From Sipunculus nudus (taxonomy: Eukaryota; Annelida; Sipuncula; Golfingiida; Sipunculidae), in NCBI GenBank assembly GCA_026874595.1, contig CM049316.1, forward strand, positions 56,927,676 to 56,991,675: a stretch of DNA of 64,000 nt. Direction: 5' to 3'. The notes beneath the pieces are model-generated. The model saw nothing but the letters and a program-made list of their open reading frames with translations. It made no database searches and had not been told where the DNA came from. Below are positions 12,401 to 23,097 of the stretch, in pieces (the stretch's first letter is position 1; each line of letters opens with the position of its first letter). Both the position numbers and the translations under genes were made by a program.

Positions 12401-12920
12401 TCTAGCCACAGAAATTTAAATTTTTCTCCAAGATCCAGTGGTAGACATGCATATCGGTCTCTTGGTACTGGCTTTATACCTTTCTCTATTTCCATGTACA
12501 TTTCTGAAAAGATGTCTTCAGCTTCCTGAAATTTGGGATTTTTTTTTTTTTAATTTTTGATGACTCGAAAAACATAGTTAAAATGCTCAGAAACAGTCAC
12601 TTGCGCAACTTCTCCTTCGGTTGTCCTTGAAATGCAAGCAAGTGACCACATGCATTTCTCGAATGAGCTCACCAATGCTTTGTGGTCGCGTTTGTGTGGA
12701 AGATCCTCAGGAGGGAGATTACTCTAATAATTGTATCATTTTCGTATATTTAATAAAGCTATAAAAATTGATTATAAACATTAACCGTAATAGCTCTAGG
12801 CCACCACAAGGAACCTCTTATAGATACAATTTATACTATAACAATAAATGTTCGATATCAATAGTTATTCATGTATCAGATTAATTATATTCTCACCTCA
12901 GACGGATGACGGTTTTCCAT
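256..12920 (-). CDS. RNF31: RNF31/HOIP-like paralogue A (PUB + NZF part), 3' end outside window
   Basis: Eight coding exons, in transcript order: 12897-12920, 12376-12525, 11970-12119, 10922-11127, 10545-10650, 9947-10084, 9426-9578, 256-405. Splice phases agree throughout (1077 nt, 359 codons, still open at the left edge). Residues 9-176 match the HOIP PUB domain, including the buried L-P, D-W-G and L-A-K-A-E-L positions; residues 213-309 hold two NZF fingers (C-x2-C-x3-N-x6-C-x2-C). In the known family HOIP is the RBR E3 of LUBAC, making linear ubiquitin chains in the cytosol for NF-kB signalling; its PUB binds PIM peptides of OTULIN/SPATA2. Whether this copy keeps the RBR-LDD part cannot be seen. 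Exons 2 and 4 have the same lengths as in copy B, so the two are duplicates. No break is seen. The start is the ATG of a short first exon that joins the PUB exon in phase 0; an acceptor-like tract just upstream suggests a 5' UTR exon. Confidence 0.85.
1405..2911 (+). repeat. Helitron-like element with 160/180-bp tandem array
   Basis: About eight tandem units; the landmark GCAGGCATTGCG recurs at spacings of 180, 161, 160, 180, 179, 179, 180. Short units lack one ~19-bp segment. Left end has the hairpin GTGTCGGAACGACAC; after the array come GGACGGA-type repeats and the terminal hairpin TATGCCCCG/CGGGGCATA at 2882-2911. This pearl/Helentron-style layout is inferred. Lies in the intron between exons 7 and 8 of copy A. 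Confidence 0.75.
3148..4498 (+). mobile_element. Helitron-like non-autonomous element
   Basis: Begins with the family head (TGACGCTCAGCCGACTGACA after a degenerate CCCATGGGTCA). It has three or more degenerate ~150-300-bp internal units (TCTCAGAGAATATAGGTCAC, GGTTTCCAAGGAGA), then an ACGG/GGCC microsatellite. It ends in the hairpin tail CTATAGCTCAGATGACTTAC followed by AGTCAGCTGAGCTAAAA. No coding capacity. Confidence 0.7.
4499..7829. repeat. Degenerate tandem repeat region, part 1
   Basis: Repeats of roughly 200-450 bp with landmarks GATTCCTGCAAAACT, AAGACGCAAGAACCAGCAAG, GAGGACTACTGACA and GACCTTGACCTTTGACC. Units are diverged and partial. Intronic in copy A. No gene seen. Confidence 0.6.
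7840..8250 (-). mobile_element. tRNA-derived SINE with 10-bp target-site duplication
   Basis: The 5' part (from about 8243 down) looks like a tRNA: box A TGGCTCAGGGG at 8222-8232 and box B GTTTGAATC at 8180-8188. The body is about 400 bp and ends in an AAAT tail at 7839-7862 (read on minus). It is flanked by direct repeats TGTGTAAGTT at 7830-7839 and 8251-8260. The insertion split a repeat whose intact form is seen around 6757-6830. Confidence 0.88.
8261..8790. repeat. Degenerate tandem repeat region, part 2 (continues past the SINE)
   Basis: Same family as 4499-7829, interrupted by the SINE. Contains two copies of CTTGC(A/C)GAAAT...TTTCCGGCAAGCAAC about 110 bp apart. No gene seen. Confidence 0.55.
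8812..9280 (+). repeat. Small Helitron-like element, ~137-bp units
   Basis: Three units with the landmark TGCATCAATGCTGCA and TTGCGTTAAC, followed by CGGACGGACGGATGGATGG at about 9188. Same layout as the larger elements (array, then ACGG microsatellite). Confidence 0.55.
9426..9578 (-). CDS. RNF31: Copy A exon 7, NZF zinc finger 2
   Basis: 51 codons with CLHCTYINDVKNTVCSMC; T-Y after the second Cys fits a ubiquitin-binding NZF. Acceptor ttgaag|CCT, donor CCT|gtaagt, phase 0 on both sides. Confidence 0.87.
9947..10084 (-). CDS. RNF31: Copy A exon 6, NZF zinc finger 1
   Basis: 46 codons with CRHCDFINLTEAHLCISC, the RanBP2-type finger. The ubiquitin-contact dipeptide after the second Cys is D-F rather than the canonical T-F/Y. 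The donor (AAG|gttctc) is weak, so the 3' border is the least certain of this gene. Confidence 0.8.
10545..10650 (-). CDS. RNF31: Copy A exon 5, linker
   Basis: 106 nt that completes the split Arg codon of exon 4 and ends in phase 0 (AAG|gtaaaa). Charged, with no recognisable domain; it joins the PUB domain to the first NZF. Confidence 0.75.
10922..11127 (-). CDS. RNF31: Copy A exon 4, PUB domain C-terminal part
   Basis: 206 nt, acceptor tttttag|GCT, donor CG|gtgagt (phase 2). Includes IFDQLGY and CLAKAELEIFI, equivalent to the last PUB helices. Same length and phase as 38731-38936 of copy B. Confidence 0.9.
11970..12119 (-). CDS. RNF31: Copy A exon 3, PUB domain core
   Basis: 50 codons, acceptor ttacag|TGT, donor CAT|gtaaat. 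Contains QDWGGRL and YKLGEDLLKP, matching the HOIP helix and loop that form the PIM-peptide pocket. The positions equivalent to human Y82, N85, K99 and N102 are L, D, N and E here, so the pocket chemistry has changed. Confidence 0.88.
12376..12525 (-). CDS. RNF31: Copy A exon 2, PUB domain N-terminal part
   Basis: Exactly 50 codons, acceptor ttcag|GAAG and donor AAT|gtaagt. The LPLDLGEKFKFLWLERLI stretch aligns with the HOIP segment that packs at the start of the PUB fold. It has the same length as the matching exon of copy B (42967-43116). Confidence 0.88.
12897..12920 (-). CDS. RNF31: Copy A exon 1 (start codon, 8 codons)
   Basis: Reads MENRHPSE and ends in a consensus donor (GAG|gtgaga), phase 0. 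Copy B also begins with a tiny first exon ending in phase 0, which supports this start. Confidence 0.75.
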
Positions 12921-13979
12921 CTTTTAAATATTCCTTTAAAAGAAAACAAAAAAATTAGATTGTGCGATGTCGTCAAGTGAACTGGAACAAATGTTCTCTT
13001 ACCTGAATCCAAGAACGATTGATTGAGCGATAAATAATGTATTGAATTATATCGGTCGACCACTAGAGATGGTGATTTTATAATCGTAACATTTTTTACT
13101 TAGAGCGATTGGGATGTACAAATCTAAAAAAAGTGACATATGGATGGCGCCGTGCTGCAGATCAGTGTGTCAAAAATTCTCACAGCGATATACATTCCGG
13201 GGTTCGATCATTCAGTTTCAAACGAATTAAGAACTCTAAAGGGTAATAAATAATCGTTATTCATCGTGTAATGTCGGCCCACTGTTCACTATCCACATAT
13301 AGTGCTCCGGAGAATGTAATCTAGAACCAGTCCTGAAACTACAACACAATCTCTAATCTTTTAAGACACCTTTTTCATGCAAGCTGAATCCCCCCCCCCC
13401 CCCCCCCCAATGAGCATGTAACGTCATTTCACCCCCTCCCCCCTCCATCGTTCGTGGCAACATGGTGCAATGAGGAAAAGCAGGTTCTTGTGAATTCAAA
13501 TTTCTCTGCTGGCATCCTGAACTAGAACGTACATCTTACTCTTCAGTTTCAGGGATTGAAACAATTTCTTGAAAAAGTATTAGAGGATATAAATTCTTTT
13601 TCATGGACCACAAAACTGATCTGCCTACTCTGCTGTTTGTGCACGTATCATGTGCTGGAACATAATACGTTGCGCTGCCTCTGTCTGTCTGAAATGTAGA
13701 GAAGCACCTCAGAATTTCATCAGAACAGTACTTAAACTAGCCCGATTTTTCATGTAAATGTCGAAAGGCCTACTCCCTAAACATAAAACTTCATTAAACA
13801 GAGTATTTTGCCTTGCAATTAGCTGATTTTCAGGTTGAAATGAAAATGATAGATCGGAATAAAATCAATCCATACTCGCCCTGAAAAAATGTCTATTGTG
13901 TGAAAGTTAAAGGTTTAAGATTGACTCACTTGTGTAGATAAAAGAGGAAAAGGCCGTAGCGGATAATTCTTGACGTGTT
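12921..13979. other. Upstream region of copy A, no gene seen
   Basis: AT-rich single-copy-looking sequence with a poly-C tract at 13390-13408. Should hold the promoter of copy A; no clear core element was recognised. Confidence 0.4.
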
Positions 13980-14130
13980 CAGGGACGGATCCCAGTTTGG
14001 GAAAGGGGAGGGTTCAACGCCGGAATACTAATACGAAAACCTAAGAGAAAGGTGCATTGGTCAAGAATTGGGTTCGGGGTCAAGGCCGGAAAATTGGTTT
14101 AAAACTCTGCAAAAAAGATCCCCCACCTCT
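13980..14130. mobile_element. hAT-like MITE fragment
   Basis: Left end CAGGGACGGATCCCAG resembles the terminal sequence CAGNGGCGGATCCAGA of the complete copies at 44351 and 53188; the inside includes the shared AAAATTGGTTTAAAACTC stretch. Right end not found. Confidence 0.45.
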
Positions 14131-14488
14131 GGATTAACAACTGAGGTGGATGACGATCAGACGTTAGTGACTAGTTTAACAAATCCACTAAATTTGTTTT
14201 TCTTAGCTGTGGTAGTTCCCGAGATTGTTGGCAACAGAATTTACATTAAGTATAAAAAAAAACCCGAAATAGTAAACTATTGTGGTCATTTAATTTTAAT
14301 GTGACGAGAAAAAGCCGTTTGAAAAATAAACCCATTCTATTCATATTCATTTAATTTCGAAGATATAGTTCCCATGACATGAAAACCAACGTAAAAAATA
14401 GTTTCCGACTTTTTCAGGAAAACTGAACAGAATATAATATTCCGCCTTACAGAAAGTTGGCAACTACAAGAGGCGCCAGCTGCAGGTA

Positions 14489-15060
14489 ACATGTGGCCCA
14501 TGGGCAATGACGCTCAGCTAAATTTAACATATAGGTGATGCATTTGTACCCTGTCTGCTCAAAATTAGGTTTTCTACTCATAGCTCACAGCCTATAGGTC
14601 ACTGGGATCTAATTACAGGGTTCAAAGAGACTTGCTAAGGACCTAACTGGATCTCATATTTGTAGGTTCTGGATTCAATGCTATAATTTGTGTCCTGCCT
14701 GACTGTCTTGGTGCTCAAAATCATATTTCTGGGCAGTCGATTGCAGAATATAGGTCACCGTGACCTAGTTTCAGATTTCCCAGGAGATTTGCCCAAATCT
14801 CCTTTGATGTTGTGTTAGAAGATTGTAAGCCTAAAGGTTACAAATTGTGCCCTGCCTGACTGGCTGAGAACTCAAAATCATGCTTTTGCCAAGTCATAGC
14901 ATATAGATCACACTGACCTAATTTCCTGTTTCTAAAGACATTTACCCAGGACTTTACTGAATGTCACATGTCCCATCTGACTATATCAGGGTGCTAAAAT
15001 AATATTTTTCCCCTATAGCTCGCAGATTATAGGTCACGGTGACCTTATTTCTGGTGTCCG
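14489..15060 (+). repeat. Helitron-like array, ~150-bp units, with IR3 palindromes
   Basis: Head CCCATGGGCAATGACGCTCA at 14493, then about four units with TATAGCTCGCAGATTATAGG, two of which carry a perfect AGGTCAnnnTGACCT (14752-14766 and 15031-15045). No microsatellite/hairpin tail is seen here; the region runs into the next inverted-repeat structure. Confidence 0.6.
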
Positions 15061-15244
15061 AAGGGATGTGGATATATAGGATTATCGACACCAGGGAATA
15101 TTTAGCATTTAAATAGTGTAAATCGCAATTAAATATGTTAAACCTTGCTAATTCTCCCCTTAGAAATGTTTTATGTATTATACTTACTTTAACACTCTGG
15201 TGCATAAGAAAATTTAAAAACCATCGAAACCGCATGAACCATGG

Positions 15245-18200
15245 TAGGGCTCGACAATTAACTTGCCAATTTGCCGCGCAGGTAAAATCGTAAGAACAAC
15301 TAGCCCTCTTCTATGAAGTTCCGCGGCTGGGCCTACGATATTTCCATATCAGACCACGCAATTGACATAATCCAAGGGAACATCACATATAGGATAAATC
15401 ATAAAGAAGTATTATATGTACTATGAGGGATATAGGGTTTCGCAATCAGGGAAAACTTTGCATTCAAATGTTGTCATCCCATTTCAATAATTTCCAATTT
15501 ATTATGTGAAGGCTATCTAATTCTCCGCTTAGAAAGGTTTTGTGTGTTATACTTGCTTTAATAATTCAGTCAACGTAATAAAAAAATTAAGTTGTATTAA
15601 AAGTCTAATAGAAATACACAATCTTCAGGTACCATGGGCCAAACTGATGGGTTTGTCAATAGTTTATTGTCACCATCTACAGTTCGCTTACAGCATCAAG
15701 AAATTTTTTGCAAAAACAAAAAACGTGACTTAATTCATGTTAATGACTTATGCAAAGTGCCGTCTGGGTGTCATCATAGTAAGCATTTTGACGTCACAAT
15801 TGGAACAATTTTATTTAGGCCTATTACTTGGCTTAAGTCCAATATAAGATTATGGCTACAGAAAGTTGGTATATTTTGCTTACAGCTGTGCGTCATGAGC
15901 AGGCCATGCAGATTGTCATAACAGTAATCTAAAGAACCAAAGAAAAGTTGAAATTAATGTTGCGATATTTTCACTGCTTGCCAACATCAGCATAAGAATA
16001 GACACAATGCCCTGTATACGTTAAGACGAATTTGATACAGCAAGGAATAATTATTAAGTATGATAGCTAACTTACAAAATTCTCATAATAAATCATTCAA
16101 TTGCACAATTGTGTTAATTTCCTATTTTTGACTGATAATAATAGGGATCTATATAAACAGAAAAGTCACAATGGCCCTCAGGAATATAGTAAAGCGAAAC
16201 AAGGGGGTGGTCTACTCTATTTTGTCATTGATCAGTGATAAATTAAAACCATGAAGCCCAGCTTGATAAATGTATGCATCAGTCCTGTTGTTAAGACTAT
16301 ATTAAATCAATAAAAGGGGGGACAGCTTTATTAATTATTTTACGGTTGTATAAATAAAGCACTGCAACGGTTGTTCAATCTGGCAGGTATTATATTCAGT
16401 TACTCGTCCGTAAATTTGCGAAGAATAAATCTGGAAAATCATTTATCCTCTCAGTGTCTCTCCATATGTCTGCTGTCAACATTCAACATGCGACGGAATA
16501 TTTTAAATCAGTTACTCTTATCCAGTTCTATTAAATTGGCAGGTATATCTGGTTGGTATTCTCACGTGATATGTTTGGTTGTACTTTTTTTACATTTCAG
16601 ATGGCTTTTTTGTTAATTTGACTTCACTGATCCGGATCACCTGTGGGAAACTCCCGATTAACCCTTATTGAAATATATGATATGCACCATGCCTCAGATT
16701 AGTTTCAGCTGATGTCTCAGTTTGTCTTCCTGTTTGATATGTATAAAAAACGGATGACTCACATTAATTTGATATATCATGTCCACATAAAAGTTTTGTT
16801 ACTCTTAGATTCCATTTAAATCAAAGCAAATATTTTCAAATACAGTCCACCCTTCAGGGGAATTCCTCTGGTCAAGTTTCTGCAAGTTTCTGCATATTTT
16901 TATTTATTTATATATTATTCTGACAACAATTTAAATTAACGAACTGTTTTTGGTTATACTAAATCATTTTTACAGATTTCATCCCACGGTCTGTAACATT
17001 TAACCATATTCGACCACAGGGACCTATTTCTGCAGTGTCACCAAAGATATAGTATTAATAGTAGCTTTGCTGTAACATAAAACAGGATATTTTCAATTGG
17101 GAGTAACTCATCTTTATTATAGAATGTAGATTCCATCATTTCTTCAAATTGATTTTTCAGCACTTGTTCGAGGATAATTTGCACTTACATGCAATTTTTA
17201 AAGTATTGAAAATGCCTCGTGAATGAATCTACATGGACTGCTTATTGAAATAATTGCAAGATATGAATGTAATACGTAGACCTTTCTGAACTTTGCTAAG
17301 CTTTTGATTGCTACCTTCTTATTATTTTTTGGCATGATATGCCTCACGGTAAATATCACGATAAATCACTCGGATAAGATAGATCGAGTCGATATTTATT
17401 TCATGACCTCTTAATATTGGTTAATGTATTTAGTTACGGAGGAGAACGTGATATATATAATTTTAATTTTATGAAAATATATAATAGAACCTTCAACAAA
17501 ATAGAGATATATTTATGCTATTGGCAGAAAATGGTGGTAAAATCATGTTAGATTATCGATTATTAATCGATTATTATTTGTATTTTCTATAATTCCGTGT
17601 ATTCTGCTGCATGGAATTGTACTTAAATTATTTACCGGGCAGATTAAGTATGTCTTCTGCATCTCGCTGAAAAGGTCACTTTAATCATAGTGTTGATGAC
17701 ATTCATTTTGTTCGCTGAACAAGGATATTCCCTATTTTGTGGCTGTCTTTCTTGGTTACATTATTCTTTTCTGGATAATATGACTTCTTGACATGTGAAT
17801 ATATAAGCTGTTGTAATGGATTATGCAAAAGTGAATACAATTTATTCGATCATGGTAGAAAACGACTAATTGTCGATATAACCGTTACTAATTCATACAT
17901 CTATCATTTAGTTCCTTGACTTAATGAATTTGAAAAGGGTAGAAAATCCATCCGTATCAAAATCTGTTATCTTATTTTCATTTGTTTAATTAACTTTATA
18001 TTTAAACTAGGAGCACTGACTGAGTAAAAGTTGATGGGAAAAAGAAGAAAGAGTTTAAAATATAAGAAATGTCATTCATTTCTCCTGTCTATTTAGTGGT
18101 TCATGTAGTTTTAATGGTTATTAAATTTTCTTATATGTTGACCAGATTATTAAAATAAGTACAATACAAAAAAAATTCTAAGGGGAGAATAAGCAAGGTC

Positions 18201-18305
18201 CTACGTATTAAATTGCGATATACACCATTTAAATGCTTCATATTCCCTGGTGTCAATAACCCTATATATCCATCGTTATCCATATCGTGTTATAATAATA
18301 ATAAT

Positions 18306-18347
<42 letters not shown>

Positions 18348-18540
18348 TCCTATTTCTATATGATTTATCATGTATGTAATATTCCCTTGGATTGTGTCAG
18401 TTGCATTGTCTGATACTAGTACATCGCAGACCCAGCCAACAACTATCAGATAAGGGGGCTAATTGTTCTCACGATATTTCATACCTCTTGAGCAAGTCGG
18501 CAAGTCCTATTGTCTTAACCTGTACAGGTCAATTTATGTA
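15245..18540. repeat. ~3.3-kb region bounded by ~300-bp inverted repeats
   Basis: 15270-15575 is repeated in inverse orientation at about 18120-18520: the blocks CGTAAGAACAACTAGCC and CTAATTCTCCGCTTAG recur in reverse order and strand. A further direct copy of one block is at 15064-15215. The interior (15.6-18.1 kb) is AT-rich with no convincing ORF. Probably a non-autonomous element or its remnant. A TA microsatellite is at 18310-18346. Confidence 0.6.
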
Positions 18541-18844
18541 AAATCGCCATTATTATCAAATTTACATCTTAGTCATGCTCAATGGACAGGCAGTGAAGAT
18601 ATCTTTCAAATGAGTGGTCACTCATAGGGGTAAATACCAAGTTTAATATGACAATGTGCAGATATGTAAAATAAAATTTGATCATTAATTAGCCAATTAA
18701 AATTATCAAATTAAATGACTTTTCCCAAATGGGACTTTTAGGGACTTTTTATATGTTATTCTCCAGATTTTTCAGATGGTTTTATTTATGTGCAATTTGT
18801 TCCGGGTTTAACCTTATTTTACTGACTAATAACACATATAAAAT

Positions 18845-19860
18845 ACTTACCTAGGAACCCATTGGTCTCGACGCTCAGCTGAATTTGTCTTTAAGGGTAT
18901 TTTTAAAGAAATGTTTCAGAATGATAGTCCTGTGACCTTAACCAATGACCTTGTGGCCAAAAAATCTTAAAACGTATTATCCTTCCCAGCATTTAGATTA
19001 TTGTAACAATCTTTTAAAAAGTGACCTTGAGCTCCGACCAGGTCACCTCAAAATCTACAGATATCCTCACTTTGGGCAAGTAAGCCATGTGTGAAAGATG
19101 GAATGCATGGGATGAAAAGTTTGCTTTATAGTGCATCCACAATCCTTTTAAAGATGTGCTCCTGTGACCCTAAACTTTGATCTCTGGACCCTGAAAGTCA
19201 AAATGAATTTACTTAAGTGGTGGATCCTTATTAAATCATGTTTGAAGCCAAACTGTCTATCCAAAGCAGAATATCATCCATAAACTAATTTGTGAATGGA
19301 TGGGCCCTGTGACCTTGACCTCTAACCCTATGACCCCAAAATCGAACAGAATGTTCCCCTATTGGAGTATTGGCAGATAAGCAATATCTTGAAGATGGAA
19401 GGTTTGCGATGAAAAGTTCTGCTTTAAATGCATATGCATTTTTTTAAAGAAATGGGTCCTGTGACCTTGAGCTTTGACCGTTGGACCGCAAAAAACGACA
19501 CGGTTCTTACTTTAGTGGTGAGACATTCATTTATGCTCTCCCCATACTGGCGAGTCAGCTAAATGCGCAAGATGGAAAGTGTGGGATAAAAAGTTTGGCT
19601 TAAATTGCAGCCATAATTTTTTTAAGTGAGTCCTGTGACCTTGACCTTTGACCTTGTAACCCTTAAATCATATAGGTTCTTGCTTTAGTGGTTGGCCATA
19701 TGTAAGTCAAGTTTAAAATTCATATGTCAATCCAACCTGGAGTTATCATCTGGCAACATATTTGTGTGGTTCGACAGATGGACAGACAGACATACAAACA
19801 GAGAGACAGACAGGGTGATTACTATAGGACATCTACTTGTGATCAATAAACACACTAGGT
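18845..19860 (+). mobile_element. Helitron-like element with ~155-bp units
   Basis: Head CCCATTGGTCTCGACGCTCA at 18856, five or so units with CTGTGACCTTGACCTTTGAC and TTTAAATGCATCCA-like landmarks, then GACAGATGGACAGACAGACA microsatellite and GATTACTATAGG. No coding capacity. Confidence 0.65.
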
Positions 19861-19929
19861 TTTGAGACACTATATGTAATCACAGCTGAGAAACTGACAT
19901 GATTGTTGTCATTTTAAAGTAAAAGAATA

Positions 19930-20600
19930 GAAAAATATTCGTAAAAATTAGAAAAAAAAACAGGTGGCGCCACCACTTTTCGGGAACTGACAATACTTGT
20001 CATGGTCAATATTAAAGGCAAGATTCATGACAATCCATGCATTGATTATCAAGATATTGGAGGTTTTGTATTAAATTTTTGATTATTCTGGTGGGTAATT
20101 CCAAGCCCCATAGCTCGGAGGATATAGCTCGCAGTGACCTAATTTCAGGTTTCCAAGGAAATTTTTATTGGCCTCTCTGGATGTTTTCCATTAGAAGTTT
20201 CTAGGACCAGCAGATTTGTACCCTGCTAACGGACGACCGGACGGCTGGACGGACGACGGACAAAATGCCAATCCTATACCTCAGTTGACCTACAGTCAGC
20301 TGAGCTAAAAATTAGAAAAAAAATATAGGTGGCGCAACAAGTCTTCAGGAACTGATGAAACTGTCAATGATCAATATGCTGGGAAAATCTTTTTTTTAAT
20401 CAAATTTTTAATTATACTTGGGTGCACAAACAGGCCCCATAACTCGGAGAATATATGACGCAGTGACGTTATTTCGGGTGGTCAAGGAGATTTTCAATAT
20501 TCTCTCTGTGTGTCAAGTTAGAGGATTCCAGGTTCAGTGGTAAAATTTGTGCCCTGTTGACGGACGGACAGACGAATGACGGACTAAGTGTGATCGCAAT
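19930..20600 (+). repeat. Two Helitron-like 3' halves in tandem
   Basis: Each has the CAGGTGGCGCCACC-type palindrome (first at about 19961; degenerate in the second), AGGTTTCCAAGGA-like text and an ACGG-rich microsatellite. The first ends in the hairpin tail CAGTTGACCTACAGTCAGCT at 20283, after which the second begins. Confidence 0.6.
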
Positions 20601-21660
20601 CACGTCAGTCACATGAACATGATTTGATAATTGGTGCGGGGCTTCATAAATACAGATTTTGCACTATGTATACAATATGTATTATCATAAATTTAACGAT
20701 CAGCAAACTTTTAGTTCTCGTCAATTTGAACTTAACAGAATTAATTAATTATCTGTTCCTACTCAATTCAACCCCAAAAAGGAATGTTACATACGACTGG
20801 AGGGTTTCAGTTTTCTGAACTAATGTTTTGAGGACTAACGTTTTCTTAACTCTCTGGTGCAAAAGACCATTTCGAATTGTAGAATGCACAGGAGCCAACT
20901 GTGTGTCATATGTCAGTCATGTGACTCGCATGTCTTCGGAATAAATAGTTAAGGATGATATATTAGGTAATTTTGGACAGGCGAACACTTTTTCAGTAAT
21001 TCAGTGGCTGACTAATTAAATACACTTGGATGCATAAGATAATACGTAAATACACACGTTATAATCATGAATACTCACCAAACACATACAGCAAGTATTA
21101 ACGGTCAAACCACAAGTCCCAAAGTGGCACGGCAGTAGTTGTAGTACCACTGAGTGTTTACTGCACCTTAGCTGACTAACGTGTTAATGCTGTGACGCCA
21201 CACAGGTGCGTGTCAACACACCTCTGGGCCTCTAGAATCTACGAGCATGCGATGTAACAAAATACATTGTATATTTTAACGTGTATATAGCGATAGTTAG
21301 TACCCCATATATGTTTAAACTGGTGTTCCTGTGTACTTAACACTCAAACTGCAACAAGGCCAAACCAGGCACCAGTATCACCAAGTATACATGTATGTGT
21401 AAACAGTTAACACGGAGACCCACCTGCCAATCGACGCACTACTGTTGATAAGTGTGGAATGTGTTTTGCTAGTTCTTGAGCTGGCGATCTGGTACTAAGC
21501 CAAAGACCGATCATAAGAGTGTTCATAGTTAGCTTATAATACAAGCAAAAGATCTATAAGTAATCCCCATATAACCACGGATAAAACCACCTGTAGTGAA
21601 CCAAGTGAATATCAAGCTGTGTATCACAAACTGGGTCGTGTTATAACATGTTTGACTGGT
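20601..21660. other. AT-rich stretch, nothing recognised
   Basis: No gene or repeat of the named families seen, apart from a short match (CTCTCTGGTGCA) to the inverted-repeat region at 15.2 kb. Confidence 0.35.
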
Positions 21661-22610
21661 CTAATCATTATTTGTCCACACATTGCCTGTGATAAGCCAA
21701 CAGACACGTGATTTACCGGTAAATATTATAATGCGCCACCCCCCCCCCCCCCCACACACACACCTCATCTCTCTAATGACGTCGTCTTATTTTCTTTCTT
21801 ATCTGATGCACTGGTGATTGCATGACAGCGCAAAGATACCACTTTGGAACAAGTGAGATTCTGCGTACTGGTCTCAAGGTCACGTGGTCCTTTTTGTTTA
21901 CATGACCTGGGGTTACAAAGCCCTGAACCTGGTCTGGCTTTCTCTGGTTGGCTCTAGCCATCATGTGGTGGAGCATCAAAAACACCCAATTGTTTGATTT
22001 ACAAGTATGTTAAGCATAATCTCCAATAAAATTGACAGTATTGGTCATTTTTTTTAATCTGTGGCTAATCAAAGAGATGTTGTCCAAATGCTTGTTTGGG
22101 ACTGCTTGGTGGGGTATTTTTGGCTTCACTGCATTCGGGCCAGGATGGTTAAAAAAGGAAATACACAAGCCCCTTTTTCTTGGTCTAGTTTGACTGAAGA
22201 AAAAAACAAATTCTCTGGTGAAAAAAAGTTTAATATCAGAATTTATTTAGAAAATTATTTAAAAGAGGCCCAAACCTCAGCTTTTTTATAGAGGTTATAT
22301 AGGGAAAATAAATACAGCCACGTGTCCTCAAGGAATGTTGTGAACGCTTGGAAAACCCCGGAATGACGTGGACTTATCCTCTGCTCTTTTGTACCTCTTT
22401 TGAAATCATTATTTGTCCACACAATGCCTGTGATAAACCAACTGATACGTGATTTACCGATAAATAATATAATGCGTTATCATTGCCAAACCCCCATACC
22501 GTAACCCCACAGGTCTCTAGTGACCTCGCCTTATTTTATTGCATACCCGATGCACAGTCAATTTGATGATTGATTGATAGCGGAAAGAGACCACTTTCGA
22601 ACACGTAAGA
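21661..22610. repeat. ~190-bp direct repeat pair 743 bp apart
   Basis: ATCATTATTTGTCCACACA starts both 21664 and 22407 and the match continues for about 190 bp (GTGATTTACCGGTAAAT..., GACCACTTT). A poly-C run (21738-21753) sits in the first copy. Might be ends of one element. Confidence 0.6.
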
Positions 22611-22644
22611 CCTTGTTTTAATGGTTGTGAATTAGTGTTTGTTT

Positions 22645-23075
22645 AAAGCCCCTTTCACACCAGGCCTACGTAGAGTTTCTTAGTGCGGCGTAACGACTAC
22701 GCCGAGCTTACGCTTCCTTATGCTGTGCCTATGCTGGCAATACGGCTAGGGACGCAAGGGGATACATGATATGGACGCAAACATCTAAATCTGTTCATTT
22801 TTTTCGCGTAAAGTCGGCGTAGAGCAATGACGCAGAAAGTATACGCAATTTTTACGCAAGTCTACGCAACACTACACTACTGTACGCAACTGTACGCCAT
22901 GTCTAAGCAAGAGTACGCTACCCTACGCCAGTCTGGCGAAATACGTCATCGTACGCCAGCCTATGCATAACCAACGCGGGGACTACGCCGATCCTGCGCG
23001 TAGCAACATTTTTTTCATGAGTACGCAGCCTTATTTCGGCGTACTCGGTACGCCGCACTACGCAACTTTAGGCTT
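22645..23075. repeat. TACGC-rich block
   Basis: Starts near CCCCTTTCACACCAGG and carries more than 20 TACGC/ACGCC motifs on both strands in about 400 bp, an unusual CpG load for this AT-rich locus. Looks like a MITE or a subterminal-repeat end of a DNA transposon; identity not known. Confidence 0.55.
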
Positions 23076-23097
23076 TAGGGATCAGAATTTATACCAG

